Below the pieces are notes generated by a model, which saw only the letters and a program-made list of their open reading frames with translations, ran no database searches and had not been told where the DNA came from. This document shows positions 1 through 14,200 of a stretch of DNA of 64,000 nt, piece by piece (the first letter of the stretch is position 1; each line of letters starts with the position of its first letter). This DNA comes from Onchidella celtica (taxonomy: Eukaryota > Mollusca > Gastropoda > Systellommatophora > Onchidiidae), in the NCBI GenBank assembly GCA_963931925.1, contig OZ007582.1, positions 26,861,665 through 26,925,664 of the forward strand, written 5' to 3'. Made by a program: the position numbers and the translations under genes.

Positions 1-1020
1 TTCTAGTCTTGGGTGGTTTGTGCCTGGGACCCTGAAAATGCATTTAGGAAGAATTTTAATATAAATGTTGCCATTGGTACAATAATTGAAGAGTAGCCAA
101 GATCAGCCGCCATAGCAAACTGTTCTGGAGCCACAAGGTTTTTGTTTCTTTATTTGTTTTGAGCCGATCTGCTGCCTTACTCACAAAATGTCCAGCAAAT
201 TTATTGTTTATTATTTCTGTGTTGCACATTTGGGTCATTCATTCTCTGTCTGCAGAGAATTTGGCAGTTTTTAAGATTGTTCATAATTTTTGCATTTGCA
301 TTTGTCTTTGTGTGTGCCTGCATGTGGGGGTGGGGTTTGGGGTTGGGGGGAGGGGGGGGGGGTTGAGCGATCAGAACAAAAATACAGCAGTGACAACACG
401 CAAAAGTGAATCATCATTGACTGACAGATAAGCGAAAGTAGCAAAAAATACTTGTTGTGGCTGATGATTTTGAGCTGCTACTTGTGTCAACAACAGCAAC
501 AGAATCTGCAGGACAGAAATCTGATTAAGACACAGACAATATTGATAGGAAAATCATTTGCTGAATGTCCTCATGAAAGAAAGCCCTCATCCACATAGAT
601 ACAATAATTTAATTTATTGTTCTCTCATCTGTGTTCTGCAAAGTTGAGTGTATTTTTATTTATTTATTGTTTGCCGGGACACTGCTGAATATAATAATCT
701 ATGCAAATTATTGAGTTTAATATATACATGTAATATGTAATGTCACTATTATTTTATATAATGATATCCTGTACTTCAATCTCATATCTAATTTATGTAA
801 CGTACTCGGAAAGACATTCTATATATTTATATTTTTGTGTTCCTGTATATTCATTCATACCGTGTGATTATTCATTGATATGTTTTATTATATGCATTTC
901 ATGCACATTGAAAGCCAGTCGGTTTATTTGCTTGCAATCTTGATATCAGCTGTACTCAATCAGGGGACATACTGAATGATAATGCATTGCCCAGACAGAA
1001 TATTAAGTCGTGCATGCATC
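1..1020. other. non-coding stretch, nothing recognised
   Basis: AT-rich sequence with a short G-rich run near 326-362. The few open frames are short, compositionally random and show no domain. I see no splice-bounded exon, RNA gene or transposon end here. Confidence 0.5.
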
Positions 1021-1262
1021 TTGATGAAAATCTGTAGGTACTAAGGGACTCATCATGTCATTAAAGCCATTGTGTAGCATGTCTGTGGGGTGATGGTGGA
1101 GGCAGTGCAAATCTGTTCATACTGAAGGATACATCATGTCATTACATAGCCATTCTGTGTGTGTGTGGTGGGGAGTGGGGAGTGGGGAGGGGGGGGGGGA
1201 GATGAAAGTCTGTAAGTACCCAGGGATACATCATATCATTACACCTACTGCATGATATGAGG
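1020..1262. repeat. degenerate tandem repeat, about 90-bp unit, three copies
   Basis: A unit containing a 'ctgtaggtact' type start followed by an 'acatcatgtcatta' type core appears three times, at about 1,024, 1,108 and 1,201. The spacing is about 85-93 bp and the copies are clearly diverged. A GT-rich and then G-rich tract separates copies two and three. This is an old local tandem duplication with no coding potential. Confidence 0.6.
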
Positions 1263-2206
1263 GTGGAGCAGCTCCACCTGCTGGTTGTAGATTTCCCAAA
1301 TGTTGTCTACAGTTGAGCAATGAAACATGACTGGATTTGTCTCAGTTATCAAGTGAAATTCTATAACCCATTTTGTATGACATGCACCTTATAGAACTGG
1401 ATGGAATGATTTTTTTTATCAGTTCCAAATGCGCCAAAGAAAATAATGTTAGGCTGAAGTCTGGATTTCTGATCCTACATTGATGGTGATCCTACATATA
1501 AGTGCTGTAAATATTTTTTTTCAAGCCCTCAAAACATTCAGAGAAGAACCTTTTTGGAATTTTCCTTTTTTTTTTAAATTTAAATTTTTCTTTTTCTAAC
1601 TGCAGACAGAGAGTATAGATGTATAGAGAGGGTTCACTTCTGCCAAATCGCGAAACTAGGTCACTGCGATAAACAAGAAATTGAAGAATTGAAAGAGACC
1701 TTCTTCACCAAAGATAGTGTGCATATCTATTTACTGTGGTTTGTTCATGTTTTTGGGCTGATTGAAACTATTTACAACCGTTTGTAAGCTCCTACGCCAC
1801 TTGGAAGTGCACAAACGGATATTGTTTACTGCGCAGCGACCTACTTTCCGCTCCATGCTAACAGTGGTTTCGCAGAGCCTTCTGTGTCTCACAGTCCAAA
1901 TTGACCAATAGTGAACCCTCTCTCTCTATATATACTTTCTGCTGCAGTCCGGGAGGATTGTGGAGGTATTGGAGAGAGCTGTGCATCATCTCAGGACATT
2001 TATTTCAGCCAAACTGTGACCAAAAAAAAATTATCTGAATATTTATTGTATGTAATCTGTACAGCTTTATTACTGTGTTGTGACTGCGAGTGGCCATTGT
2101 GGTGCAGCCAAACTTCATCTTGCCCTCAAACATACATTATTTACATCATTGTTTTTTTCTTGTGATCCTTTTCTTGTGTGAATGTAGAATGCTCTGGTAT
2201 TGGCCT
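1263..2206. other. non-coding stretch, nothing recognised
   Basis: Unique-looking AT-rich DNA with poly-T tracts near 1,411, 1,515 and 1,566. No gene, RNA or mobile-element terminus was found. Confidence 0.4.
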
Positions 2207-2385
2207 TTATACATTGTTATATTTATTGTTAAAAAGAATGGCATCAAATCAGTTATTTCTTTCTGTAAAGCAACAGTAGAAATATCATAACATTTTATAG
2301 GTTTGTGTTGTCATTATAGTACATGTTACTATTGAACGAGAAGTTGTGTAAAAATGATCTGTATTTACATATTTTGTTATGCTCA
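2207..2385 (+). repeat. dispersed repeat, copy 1
   Basis: This segment is strongly similar, in the same orientation, to 14,529-14,706. Both contain a long shared stretch around 'aaaaagaatggcatcaaatc', followed by similar text ending near a TTTTGTTAT motif. The family is not recognised. Two copies 12 kb apart suggest an interspersed element of which only a piece is visible. Confidence 0.65.
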
Positions 2386-4427
2386 TGTGGTTTTGTTGAC
2401 TGCAAACTGATAATCTTTATCAGAATTTAGTGTTCACATCAGCAGTTGTATTATTGTTTTTGTTAAGACAGTATAAGACATCATTCTGGTTTGCACTTAT
2501 TGTCTATATTTATTGCTTGACTGACAGTTGTGGGTTTGATGACTGGTTCTCTGAGCGCTTTGATGGATGATGAAAAGGAAAGAAACAAAAAGGAAAAGAG
2601 GGTTGTAAGGGAAATAATGCAGTTGTGAGAGAGAGAGAGAAGGGGAGAGGAGAGAAGGGGAGAGAATATTTGTGAGTCAATGAATGTAACAGTTAACAAA
2701 CTGATTGAATTTAGTTAAAACTGTATGTGATGTCAGATTTGTAGGCTTCTGAAAATTATGTGATGGCCGACGGTTGTGGTTGTTTGGCTTCCTGTCCCCC
2801 CTGGCCCCCTTGTCAGGAGAGCAGATCAGATTATATTCATCCAAGCCAAAGTGGTGATCGTTGTCCTGTCTTGTCATCTGCTGAGGTTTCTGTTAGCAGT
2901 GTAGCTCTGTGTGGCTGGGAAACAATTTGTATTGAATTACAACTGAGAAATCCATGATTATTTATTATTTTGTTTGAAACTGTTTTGAATAATCATAATA
3001 TAGCTATGCTGTCTTCTCGTGGGCAAAACAAGAAGACAAGGGAGTGCCTGATTGGGAAATCGTCGCCTTGTCTAGCCAATCTGGCATGTGCTTTGGGGTT
3101 TGGGGAGGGAGGGGGGGGAGGTTACATTGATTCAGGTACACGTTGACAGATCAATAAAATTCCAGTGGCCAACTTTTTCTGACAAAATTTGCAACTTTTT
3201 CATTAATCTTCCTGTATCTCCGTATTGTGCCGTGATGTAGAAGCTCGAGTAACAAAGAATAACAGATTAATGTATAGACACAATATCATATAATAATGCT
3301 TCAGTGATATTGTATTATAATATAAAACTGGCAGATCGGGTTCAGGTTTGCCTGTTATTTTTGATATGGATTAAATTTTGTCGCAACAAAAATATTAATA
3401 TGACCTGAAATTAAAAGAAAACATTATATTACACCATGTGATTGTTGTTTGTTACTTTACCGGTTGACCTGTTTGTCGTAATGGTACACATGAATAATTA
3501 TGTGGATACATCTGTTATGCTTGTGGGTATGTTTGGTGTGGGGTGGGATGAGGTGGGGGACGGGGGGGGGCATGTAGTACATGTATATATAGCGCCATTT
3601 TAAATAATAAATTGCGAAGTTAACACTATTGTAGACGCTTGAAACACGGCCACGGATTAACTTTTTTTTTTTACCTTAACGTAGGTCTACAACAGTAATT
3701 GTAGTAATAGTGTAATCAGGATAAACTCAGGCCGTTAACCCATTCTCTCTTTCCTCTCGCCCTGATTTAATCTTTTTTTTTTTTTAAATCACACAGGCGG
3801 TAATCCGATGAGTTCCACCCACGTCTTTAAGAAACTATAATGTGCTACTGCCACTGCTATATTGATCAACCCCAAGTATTTGACGTCGTATAAATTAAAT
3901 TCATCAGTTTTTAGTCCACCTTGACTTTTTATTTTCCATTTAATTAAAAAATCAAAAATCAGACGAAATTTAAATTGATCCATCATATCCAGGCACCATT
4001 TCGTGGCCGACCAGGCAAGCTGACGAAGGCCTATATCAAAATCTCTACGTTTTAGAGGAGTAAAAGTTGACTGTTTTTATTCCTGTTACGTGTGCTGTAC
4101 AGCATAACTGAAACATAAATGCTCCGTTATTTGTGGACATTTTTTGAAGAGAATAACAGTGCTGAGAAACATTCGGGGTCTCCCTCTTTCGCACTCGCGT
4201 TCTCCATAACTGATCATAGAATGAATTTGTTTTTAAGAATATCACCTGTTGTTGTTAATTTAATCTATGTATTTAGAGGATGTGAGTCTGAGCCACGTTT
4301 CTGGCATTAGTGGTGGTCGGAGAGCGAGTTTTTCTCCTTTAAAAAAGCAAACTGATATTAAATTATAGTGTTCGCCTCCTTGTGCTATGGACAGTGACTA
4401 CTCTAGGCAACTGGCCTACTACAGTAT
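2386..4427. other. non-coding stretch with short low-complexity runs
   Basis: Contains a GA-rich run at 2,628-2,667, G-runs near 3,105 and 3,560, and poly-T near 3,663 and 3,772. Open frames are short and have no recognisable domain. I see no transposon end or RNA gene. Confidence 0.4.
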
Positions 4428-4559
4428 CTAATTATGGGTATACATGTATTTAATTTGAGAACCCACTATTTAATTTGCGAACATTTTACTTTGCGAACCC
4501 TCAATTCGAGGCATATCGAACTGAATTAAGAATAATGGGAACATAAGGCAAAAATAAAC

Positions 4560-5641
4560 ACTATCACATCTTTGTTCTGGCGAACTGTAGCCAGTGCCTG
4601 GATAGAAGCAAAGGACACAAAAGTAATTGTTAGTGACACGGACAACATGTCACTACAGGAATTGTTAAATCAACCCTTGTTTAATAATAAGTTGTTCCAA
4701 TATAAAAGAAACCTCCTTTTCTTCCCGAAATGGATCAAGGCAAATATAAGATATATACACGACGTGTGGAGCGAGAGAGGAATAATCGGAAGAGAGACCA
4801 TAGAGGAAAAAACAGGAAATTACCCAAGCCTAATGTTTGAATATAACGCAATGATAAATGCGTTCACAGAAAACCAGAGAACGCTTTTAGGCAGTGTTAC
4901 AAGGAACATGATTAGGGAAGCAAAAGAGACAGCTTGTAAGCTTCCTGAATATATTGAATGTTTCTTTGCCAAAACTAATAAACAAATAAGAAATAGATTT
5001 CTAAACAGTAGAGAAGGCACTAGTTGTGGAGTTGGCTTCTGGAAAAGAAAGCTTGATATCGATGTCACAAAATATTTTATGGTAGCAAAAAATTCATCTA
5101 GGGACAGTAGACTTAGGCTTCTTCACTTTAAATTAATCCATAATATCTACCCTACCAATATTTTACTTACAAGAATAGGAATAAAATCATCAGAAAATTG
5201 TGCTTATTGTAATGAAAGAGACTACATAGAGCATTTCTTCTTTTACTGTAAGAAAATCAGGGGATTTTGGAATCATATAGCCAATGTCATTCTTATGAAA
5301 ACGGGCCATAAATTAATCATGAACGAGGTGACAGCACTCTTTGGAATAGTGAAAAAAGATTGTAACGAATGTACAAGTAAGAAAATAAATACTATAAATC
5401 ATATTATATTAGTGGCCAAGCTATGTATAAGTAAGCTGAAATATGGAACCATGAATAATATTTTCCATATCTTTGAAATAGAATGGAAGCATAGAGAACA
5501 TCTCATCGAATAGTTATTATTTGTACGCCACGAGATGTCTCAGTATCCTTAACTCATCTCAGGCTCCATTAACGTTAAATATGATGGAAATTTTATTGTA
5601 TGAGCGAGTGAAATAGAGATAAAGAAAAAAAAAAAAAAAAA
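4560..5641 (+). pseudogene. LINE (L1/Tx1-like) ORF2 C-terminal fragment with poly-A tail
   Basis: An open frame of about 310 codons runs to the stop at 5,511-5,513. Its sequence resembles the C-terminal, post-reverse-transcriptase region of L1/Tx1-type non-LTR retrotransposons. The signature is near residues 183-235: an 'RLLHFKLIHNIYPTN' block, then a C-x2-C ... H-x4-C zinc-binding pattern (CAYC ... HFFFYC) and 'FWNHI'. No endonuclease or RT catalytic motif is present, so the copy is 5'-truncated. The first in-frame codon used in some ORF calls is TTG, not ATG. A short 3' UTR ends in 17 A at 5,625-5,641, the expected retroposed tail. Open but truncated, so not an autonomous gene. Confidence 0.75.
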
Positions 5642-6300
5642 GGGCAATGACGAAAAGATGAAAAATGCAACAAATTTTGGTATTCCAATGTGCATGAAAG
5701 TAAAGTTATTCCACGGTCACTTTTTATTTTTTATATTCTGGTACTGATAATATTATATTATTATTATTTGGTTAGAAAATTGGCAGACTTTTTTTTTTTT
5801 TTTTTTTTTGCTGTTTTGTTTTCCTTGTCTCGATTGACTCTATTATGCATCATATTTGAATTAATTATTTTATAGATGACTCATCCTCTTAGTATTTACA
5901 ACCATTGGGAACACACGTAGCACATGGAAGACAGATTTATTTTATTTTATATTTTTTCTGAAATGTCTGTCTGTTCTTTTAATCTGTATTTTTAAAACTT
6001 CTGCTCAGGTTTATTATATATATTTACTGATTATTATTATGATTGGCTTGTGTTTGTATTGCTACAGTACCAGCTGTTTAAAACTGAACTCTAAAACTGA
6101 TCAGCTGATAATGTTAAAGACCTAGAGGGTTCGAGAAGGCCGACAACACAGAATTCAGTAGTTAACAATTCTGGGATATAAAAGACTCAAGTTGGGTCCG
6201 ATCCCCAGGATAGTCCCCATAGACAGCTGTGTATTCATTTACTTGGTTATATTATTATGTTCTCTCTTACTCATCTATTTATTTATTCATCTATTTATTT
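5434..6300 (+). repeat. left copy of an 867-bp direct duplication next to the gap
   Basis: From the LINE tail (5,434) to the last base before the N run, this block is repeated from 6,501 onward. The only difference I can see is one A in a homopolymer (17 versus 18). The block ends inside a TTTATTCATCTA tandem repeat. Confidence 0.9.
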
Positions 6301-6500
6301 NNNNNNNNNNNNNNNNNNNNNNNNNNNNNNNNNNNNNNNNNNNNNNNNNNNNNNNNNNNNNNNNNNNNNNNNNNNNNNNNNNNNNNNNNNNNNNNNNNNN
6401 NNNNNNNNNNNNNNNNNNNNNNNNNNNNNNNNNNNNNNNNNNNNNNNNNNNNNNNNNNNNNNNNNNNNNNNNNNNNNNNNNNNNNNNNNNNNNNNNNNNN
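6301..6500. other. assembly gap (200 N)
   Basis: Exactly 200 ambiguous bases. All open frames crossing it are artefacts. Confidence 1.
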
Positions 6501-7368
6501 AGCTGAAATATGGAACCATGAATAATATTTTCCATATCTTTGAAATAGAATGGAAGCATAGAGAACATCTCATCGAATAGTTATTATTTGTACGCCACGA
6601 GATGTCTCAGTATCCTTAACTCATCTCAGGCTCCATTAACGTTAAATATGATGGAAATTTTATTGTATGAGCGAGTGAAATAGAGATAAAGAAAAAAAAA
6701 AAAAAAAAAGGGCAATGACGAAAAGATGAAAAATGCAACAAATTTTGGTATTCCAATGTGCATGAAAGTAAAGTTATTCCACGGTCACTTTTTATTTTTT
6801 ATATTCTGGTACTGATAATATTATATTATTATTATTTGGTTAGAAAATTGGCAGACTTTTTTTTTTTTTTTTTTTTTGCTGTTTTGTTTTCCTTGTCTCG
6901 ATTGACTCTATTATGCATCATATTTGAATTAATTATTTTATAGATGACTCATCCTCTTAGTATTTACAACCATTGGGAACACACGTAGCACATGGAAGAC
7001 AGATTTATTTTATTTTATATTTTTTCTGAAATGTCTGTCTGTTCTTTTAATCTGTATTTTTAAAACTTCTGCTCAGGTTTATTATATATATTTACTGATT
7101 ATTATTATGATTGGCTTGTGTTTGTATTGCTACAGTACCAGCTGTTTAAAACTGAACTCTAAAACTGATCAGCTGATAATGTTAAAGACCTAGAGGGTTC
7201 GAGAAGGCCGACAACACAGAATTCAGTAGTTAACAATTCTGGGATATAAAAGACTCAAGTTGGGTCCGATCCCCAGGATAGTCCCCATAGACAGCTGTGT
7301 ATTCATTTACTTGGTTATATTATTATGTTCTCTCTTACTCATCTATTTATTTATTCATCTATTTATTT
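6501..7368 (+). repeat. right copy of the gap-flanking direct duplication
   Basis: Begins directly after the gap with the last 26 codons of the LINE frame (stop at 6,578-6,580), its 3' UTR and 18-A tail, then the same downstream DNA as 5,642-6,300. Near-identity and position suggest overlapping contig ends or two haplotypes placed in series, rather than a biological duplication. Confidence 0.85.
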
Positions 7369-7676
7369 ATTCATCTATTTATTGACCTTAGTCTTCACTC
7401 TTAATTCCACCGAGTATCTACATATATGTTCAAACACACCTATATGGGCATCTATATATATTTTTTAAAAAATTAAAAAAAAAAAATTTGAAGTTGTTCA
7501 TGTCTGTTGGCTTAATTAGGTACCCTATTATTTCTTTATTTAGTGATCACTGAGTCATGCACTGAATGAATACATTCAAAATCGCATTTCAATCTGAGCT
7601 CTTAAAAAAAAAAAAAAAAAAAAAAATGGGAACAGTTGATATAAACTATAACTTAGAAAAAGAAACATAACCCATG

Positions 7677-8291
<615 letters not shown>

Positions 8292-8488
8292 GATATTTAC
8301 CTAGCAGAGTTTTACGTTTACAATGAATTATATACAACATGAAGCCATTACCCTGCTCAAAATCCTAATTGAAATATTCGTCTGGCGAACGGAAGAGGTT
8401 AAATATCGAGAATATGATATCGATAGATTAAATGGGTTCGCAAATGAAACATTTTTTGGGTTCGCAAATTAAATGCTCTCCTAATTAT

Positions 8489-10239
8489 AACCGAGGGAAT
8501 TTCGGAGAAGACCCAGTTGGTATCAAGCCCGCCAGATTTGGCGGTTCTGCTGCGTGAATGTCCTTTTCAACTATGTCGACCCGCGAGAATATGACGCGAA
8601 TCACAACTATAGGAATTCCGATCTGTTGAAAGTTATACTTTCGTGGTACGAATGAAATGCTCAGTTGGTTTTTCATCCATTCGGCTAAAGAATTCTTTGT
8701 TGTGAAAATTCCGTGCGTCACTTGTGTGGTTTCTCGTCTTTGTAGTGCGATTGGTCAAGGATGCAGTCAGTTCCAAACTGTATCATTGAAAACAAGAAAC
8801 AACAAAACAAAACCTGTCTACTGACGCCCACTGGGCATGGCGAAAATGTTTGCTCTAGGAAACGTTTAGCCGACGGGCACAAGTATAATTTTTCATTGTT
8901 TATTCACACGATTTTATTAGGTATCGTAGTCGTAACTGATTTTTTCCTTTTTACATGCAATATAATCCACCAAATGTTGCATATTATTATCTAATGTAGC
9001 TTGATTTTCCAAGAAATCTGGCCCAATTAAAAGAGTTTGAAACCTACAACATTTAAAAAACGGAACGAAAGCTCCCTTTTGCGTGACTTACAACTGTCAA
9101 CTTTTGGCCATCTATCATAGAAGTTACGAACTCACAGTACTGAAAGCCGTCTATTTTTTCGAATAGATACGAACCATCTAATTCTAGTCATCGAACTTCA
9201 CTGGAAGTCATTTTTTCTCAGCTTTTTCAAAGGAGCACACACGCACACCCACACACATACACATACACTCACGCACACATGAACTTTATGTTCAGCCATT
9301 CATGAATGCCTCAGGCGGATTTCTTAGTGTGTCTTCGTAAACAGCCAGCGTTTCGCGCTAGATCCCTGTTTGAGTTTGACGAAGTTTGACATGGTTTATG
9401 TCCAGTGCATATTTTTGCGCAAAATTTTGAGCCCGGTCTGTCAATGTTTCTGCCAATTCACAGACTCCCAGGTTGACCTTTCTTCACAAATTTTAATATT
9501 GATGATATTTATTAGTGCCATGGAAAAATAAATTGGTATGTTTACAAATCACAATACATTTATTGAATAAAACACGTGACATTGATTGAAAGCTAGACTA
9601 AAAATCTTGAAAAATTAAGAATGTCCTAAAAATATTAAATTTATTAACATACACTGGTGCAAAGAACATGGCATAATTTATATGCAAATAATAAATAATA
9701 ATACAAAGGTTCAACCTAATTAGAGAAATGTACAAAAAAAAAAATGTAATAAATGTTGCATGTAATTTTTCTCAAGTGAGATTATTCTCACCACTTTTAT
9801 ATACAAAAACTGGCATTGTTAAATAAAAAGATACAGTGCATGGGAGAACATTTATTGTAGGGGGTGGGGGGGGGGGGCAAAAAGCTGTGAAGTTCTTCTC
9901 ATGTTAGCATCCAATATCATTCAAATTGAGAATGAGGTGAGGGGGTGGGGGATGGGAGGTATGGAATTCGGATAACTACATGCCTGAACAACAAAACCTT
10001 ACCAGCACTTGTGGACAAATATCAAAGGAGATACAGACAAGTTGTTGAAATATGAATTCCTTGATCTGAAATCTTATCGGCGGGAGCGTTTCATTGTGGT
10101 GCAGTTTTCGACCCGTGGCTGCGGCACAAATAACAAGTTTCAAAAGTATTAAAATAGATTTTCTCAAATGCCAACTAATCAAACCGAGTCACTTGTGTAT
10201 CGACCTGTCGGGTTTATCCAAGTTCCATTAAAGTGTTGG

Positions 10240-10243
<4 letters not shown>
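8489..10243. other. non-coding stretch, nothing recognised
   Basis: Mixed-composition DNA with an imperfect CA-rich tract at 9,237-9,278 and a G-run near 9,861-9,877. No domain-bearing frame, RNA gene or mobile-element end was seen. Confidence 0.4.

Positions 10244-10278
<35 letters not shown>
10244..10278 (+). repeat. (GT)n microsatellite
   Basis: Pure GT dinucleotide run. Confidence 0.9.
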
Positions 10279-10281
<3 letters not shown>

Positions 10282-10814
10282 TTTTATTTTTAAAATTGTA
10301 ATAAGATCAGAAACAATGATCTCTATTTTCAATAAGCTCAGCACATAGTGGACTATTTGACAAGCCTTCTGTTTGATGTGTAGTGCCTCTGCGCCCATGA
10401 GATGTGTAGCAAGCCTGTAGATTATATTGGGAAACTTTCTAGATCAGATTGGGGGCAGGGTAGGAGGGGGTGGGAGGTAATCCCGAGTATTTCATCTAGT
10501 ACATGCATTGAAGAAAAAAAAATTCACATAGAATTATTATGTCTGAACGAGAGTGAAACAAAGAATTCGGCGACGGCGAAGTTTGCTTTACGAAAGAATA
10601 AATTAAAACATCGAATTGATGCCAGAGAATAAGTATGGGAACAATAGGAACAAAAATGGTTGGTTACAATAACTTCATTGATTCATAATAGAAGGTTTGC
10701 CTTTACTCAAAGTGAAATTTCTCCTATTATGCCATCAGACATCTGCAATATGCCTGACACTGTTATCTGCAAATTTCAGGACAGCACAAAATCTGTTAAT
10801 TCACATAAAGAAAG

Positions 10815-11260
10815 ATAATAACAATAGTAATACATGGCATTTATAGTAGGGCTTCATCCCATTAGCAACCAGGCTCTAAGCGCTTTACATGTCTGTCATG
10901 CAAATCACACACACAAAATACAGACATACTAAAGAAAAACAAAAGTTTGATGGACATTCACAGTGTAAAAAGATGACTCTTCTAAAATTTTCAGTCTCTC
11001 TCAAAGATAGAGGCAGAGAATTCCAAATCTGAGGCCCTTGATAAGAAAAAGCTTTTTCACCCATGGCCTTAAGGGACATCTTAGGAATTTTAAGTGTCTG
11101 CAGATGATCCAGGGAGTCAAAAGATCACTTAAATAAGTTGGCCCGTTTTGGTACATACGTGACACAGGGTAGTCAGCTTTATACATTATTTGTTTTTCTA
11201 CCGGTAGCCAATGCAAGCTCTACAGTAGAGGTGATGCATGATAAGCCTCGATGGCTCATG
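10815..11260 (-). pseudogene. CR1/L2-like LINE 3' fragment
   Basis: On the minus strand two overlapping frames carry pieces of the conserved C-terminal tail of CR1/L2-type LINE ORF2. 'LPVEKQIMYK' and 'PTYLSDLLTPW' lie in one frame; 'MGEKAFSYQGPQIWNSLPL' and a following 'RETENF' lie in another, so at least one frameshift separates them. The 3' end reads AAAGCGCTTAG, then CTACTATAAATGCCATG and a degenerate ATT/ATG-rich tail near 10,815. That tail closely resembles the one at 46,905-46,944. No catalytic RT motif remains. This is a dead, 5'-truncated copy. Confidence 0.75.
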
Positions 11261-14200
11261 GGTGTCTCAAAAATTAATACAGGCATTTAGCACATCTATT
11301 TAGTGTGCAAGATTTGCATGTTTCATAATTAATAACATTTAGTTGATGCATGAAAAAAAAAATGAGCTGGTGATTCTGATCTGCAAAGGATGATAGGTTA
11401 CCGTACATTGGGCGCCACAGGGGTGAATAATAAATGGCATCTTAATGATTTTATTGGATGTTATTGTTAGTTATTCTTTATTATTATTATTATTTTTATT
11501 TGTTGTTAATTTTTACCCCCCCCCCCCTCTTTTCCCCCCAAAATAGTACTACAACAAATTATTGAAGAAAGTGTACATAAGATTACATAATAGGCTAACA
11601 AAAACATAATTTAGCTAAGCCAGTGTATGTGGAAATAATGTAAATTCTGCACTACTTTTTCCAATCGGAATGGCACGAGAACTTGGCAAGCGGTTTGTTC
11701 ATTTTCACCACGGGTTCAACAGCTAATTAACTCTTATCAGCTAAAACTCCATCTATTCAGTGTCATTAATGTCATTACCTTACAAAAATAATTACCTCAT
11801 CGTCCTTGCTCCGAGAGCAGTGTTTATTACACCATAACCCCCCCCCCCGCCCCCCCCCCACCACACCCCCGTCCCGCGATGCGTTTGTTCTAAAACTTGG
11901 CGATGGTTGAAACGTGTCTCCATCCCGCTGCAGCCATTGCTGACTGCGCCCAGTGAGGCATGAATTGCCATATGCCAATCTCTGTGTCAGACATCTTTGG
12001 CTGCCTCCTTTAACGTGTCTGGTAACTGCTTTATAGGGCAAAAGAGGTGTTTCGACCTCCTGCTACTATTGATTATGTGCAAATATTCATTCAAGCATTC
12101 CACATTACACAAACTTTGATTTGGGAACTCATGCAGGACTGTATTATTATCTAAGACAGAAGCTTTTACAAGACTCTGGACACACATTCATAAATTATCC
12201 TCCAAAAACGACATCTTCAGAATGGAGATTTCCCTTCTCCGAGATAAGATAAAGTACAGTACCCCAGATTTCAGTGTTAACCTGTGTAACCCTAACCAAG
12301 AACACTTTATTGATACCCCAAATAACTTGGGATCCAGGTGGGCTAGGTCTACAATGGAACGCTCCTTTCATAAAACACTTGATGAAAAAAGTGCTCATGT
12401 TGTTTAATTCCTACTATAGACACTGTTTGAACAGCACTATTTGCTGAATTAATGGCCCTGTAGCTGTGTTCTGTCAGAAATTCATTCATATCTTTGGCAA
12501 TTGCCTCAGATGGATTAGCTTGATGAACAATCCTCCCTCCCCGTACCACAACCAGATTTTTCATGTCATTGATTCATTCCTTATCACTTTCGATTTTGTT
12601 CCGGCCAGAAACTGATTGAGTTATCAAAAAAATATCTAACTATGGCAGTCACTTTTCTCCTCATCAGGGGCGAGGATTTCTCATAATCAAATAATCAGTG
12701 ATTACCATTCGGATATTAATTCTAGAATTACTACGCTTTTCAGATCGAGCTCAACTCCAAGTCCATTTAGTCAGTTCAACATTCTATTCTATCTCGCTAT
12801 TTGCGTTTGTTATAGTCCAACACCCCTCACAGAAAAGCATTTTTGTAGGGACCTGCACCTTATGAACTGGTCCATAATCTGTGATTAACAAAGACGAAGA
12901 AGACATGACTACACCCAGAAGCTAGCTTGAGCATAGCCTGCATTCGTGGAAGCTGCCCCGCTGACAACAGAATACATGTATTGGGGAAAAAAATAGGATT
13001 ATAATCAAAGTTTGACCTGATTTTACCTATGCATGTTTTTCTCTATGAGGTCATTTTCAGCCTAATCGAAAGGTAAAAAGTAGAGTGAAAGAGTTTGTGT
13101 GGATTTTTTCTTTGTTTTAGGTAATTTAAGAATAATTTACTCTACGCACAGCAAGAGTTATCAAAGCATAATATTGTCTTGATCTCGATAACTGTGATCA
13201 AAATCAGTCGAACTTATCAAGTACATCAATTCACGTGATGGGTCGAATCGCTGCACATTGTTGTCAAAGAGATGCCACTTAAGCACTTTCTGCCATTTAA
13301 TGTTAATGGGTCCTTTTCGAGAAACTTTATGAGATGGTAGAATAACAAAATCTCTGGCTATGAATATGACAATGAAAACTTGCCGTTCAAATCATAATTA
13401 TTTTTAAAAATGGATGAAAAATGTGCGCTAATAAGTCTGTCAGTATAAATGAATGGTATTTTCAGATTAGTTTGGCTTGGAAATTGCTGCATTCCTGTCC
13501 TGTTGACAAGAATAGTCGGCGCGGCAAGGATGTAGTGAGACGTCCTAATATATTAAGGATCTTACCATTTTAAAATCTGATTACCCTCTGCAGAGGGCCA
13601 CGCTTCGCCCCTGCTCCTCATAAAAGGTTTCCAAGCACAGTATAACTGCCACTAGCTGTGTTAATTCTACCTGATGATGATGTTATTGTCAGTTTTTTTG
13701 TAGTACTGCACGAGACAAGTATGTAAATGAAGTAATTTCATATTGATTTCATCTTATTCCCCGGTTACCTGCACGCGAGGGCGGTGACAAATCGATATCC
13801 TCAGCGCCAAACAAAAACAGCAAAACCTTACCTAAATTATGTCTTTGAACAACAAAATTATGCAATAGTACTGTTGAAATCTTACAAGAGACAACATACA
13901 TTAATGTACTTCGAAAGTGAAAAACTTGATCTTTATCTTGTAGTACATGTACCATTTCATTCAAACACAGAAATGTAGCAGCCATGTAAGGTTCAACCAA
14001 AATTACCACAAAAAACACGATTTCGTCATTCTAGCGAGGCAGTTTGGACTAACTGATTTTATTATAATAGTGCAAGAGAAAATGGACAATGTTTAACAAT
14101 GAATTTAACATTCATTTGAAACATTCAAAGTTTCAACTATAGAAATCAAATCAGCAAGATGCCGATACTAACAGACAGAATGAAGGAAGGACAATAAAAT

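Noticed and set aside
6125..6215. Possible tRNA or SINE B-box sequences (gggttcgag, gggtccgatcccc)
   Set aside because: No matching A box at the right distance and no foldable tRNA; only weak resemblance.
6192..6580. Open frames crossing the N run
   Set aside because: They consist mostly of undefined residues from the assembly gap.
11987..12564. Three consecutive minus-strand frames with protein-like composition
   Set aside because: No recognisable motif, no splice consensus joining them and no second copy to show coding constraint.
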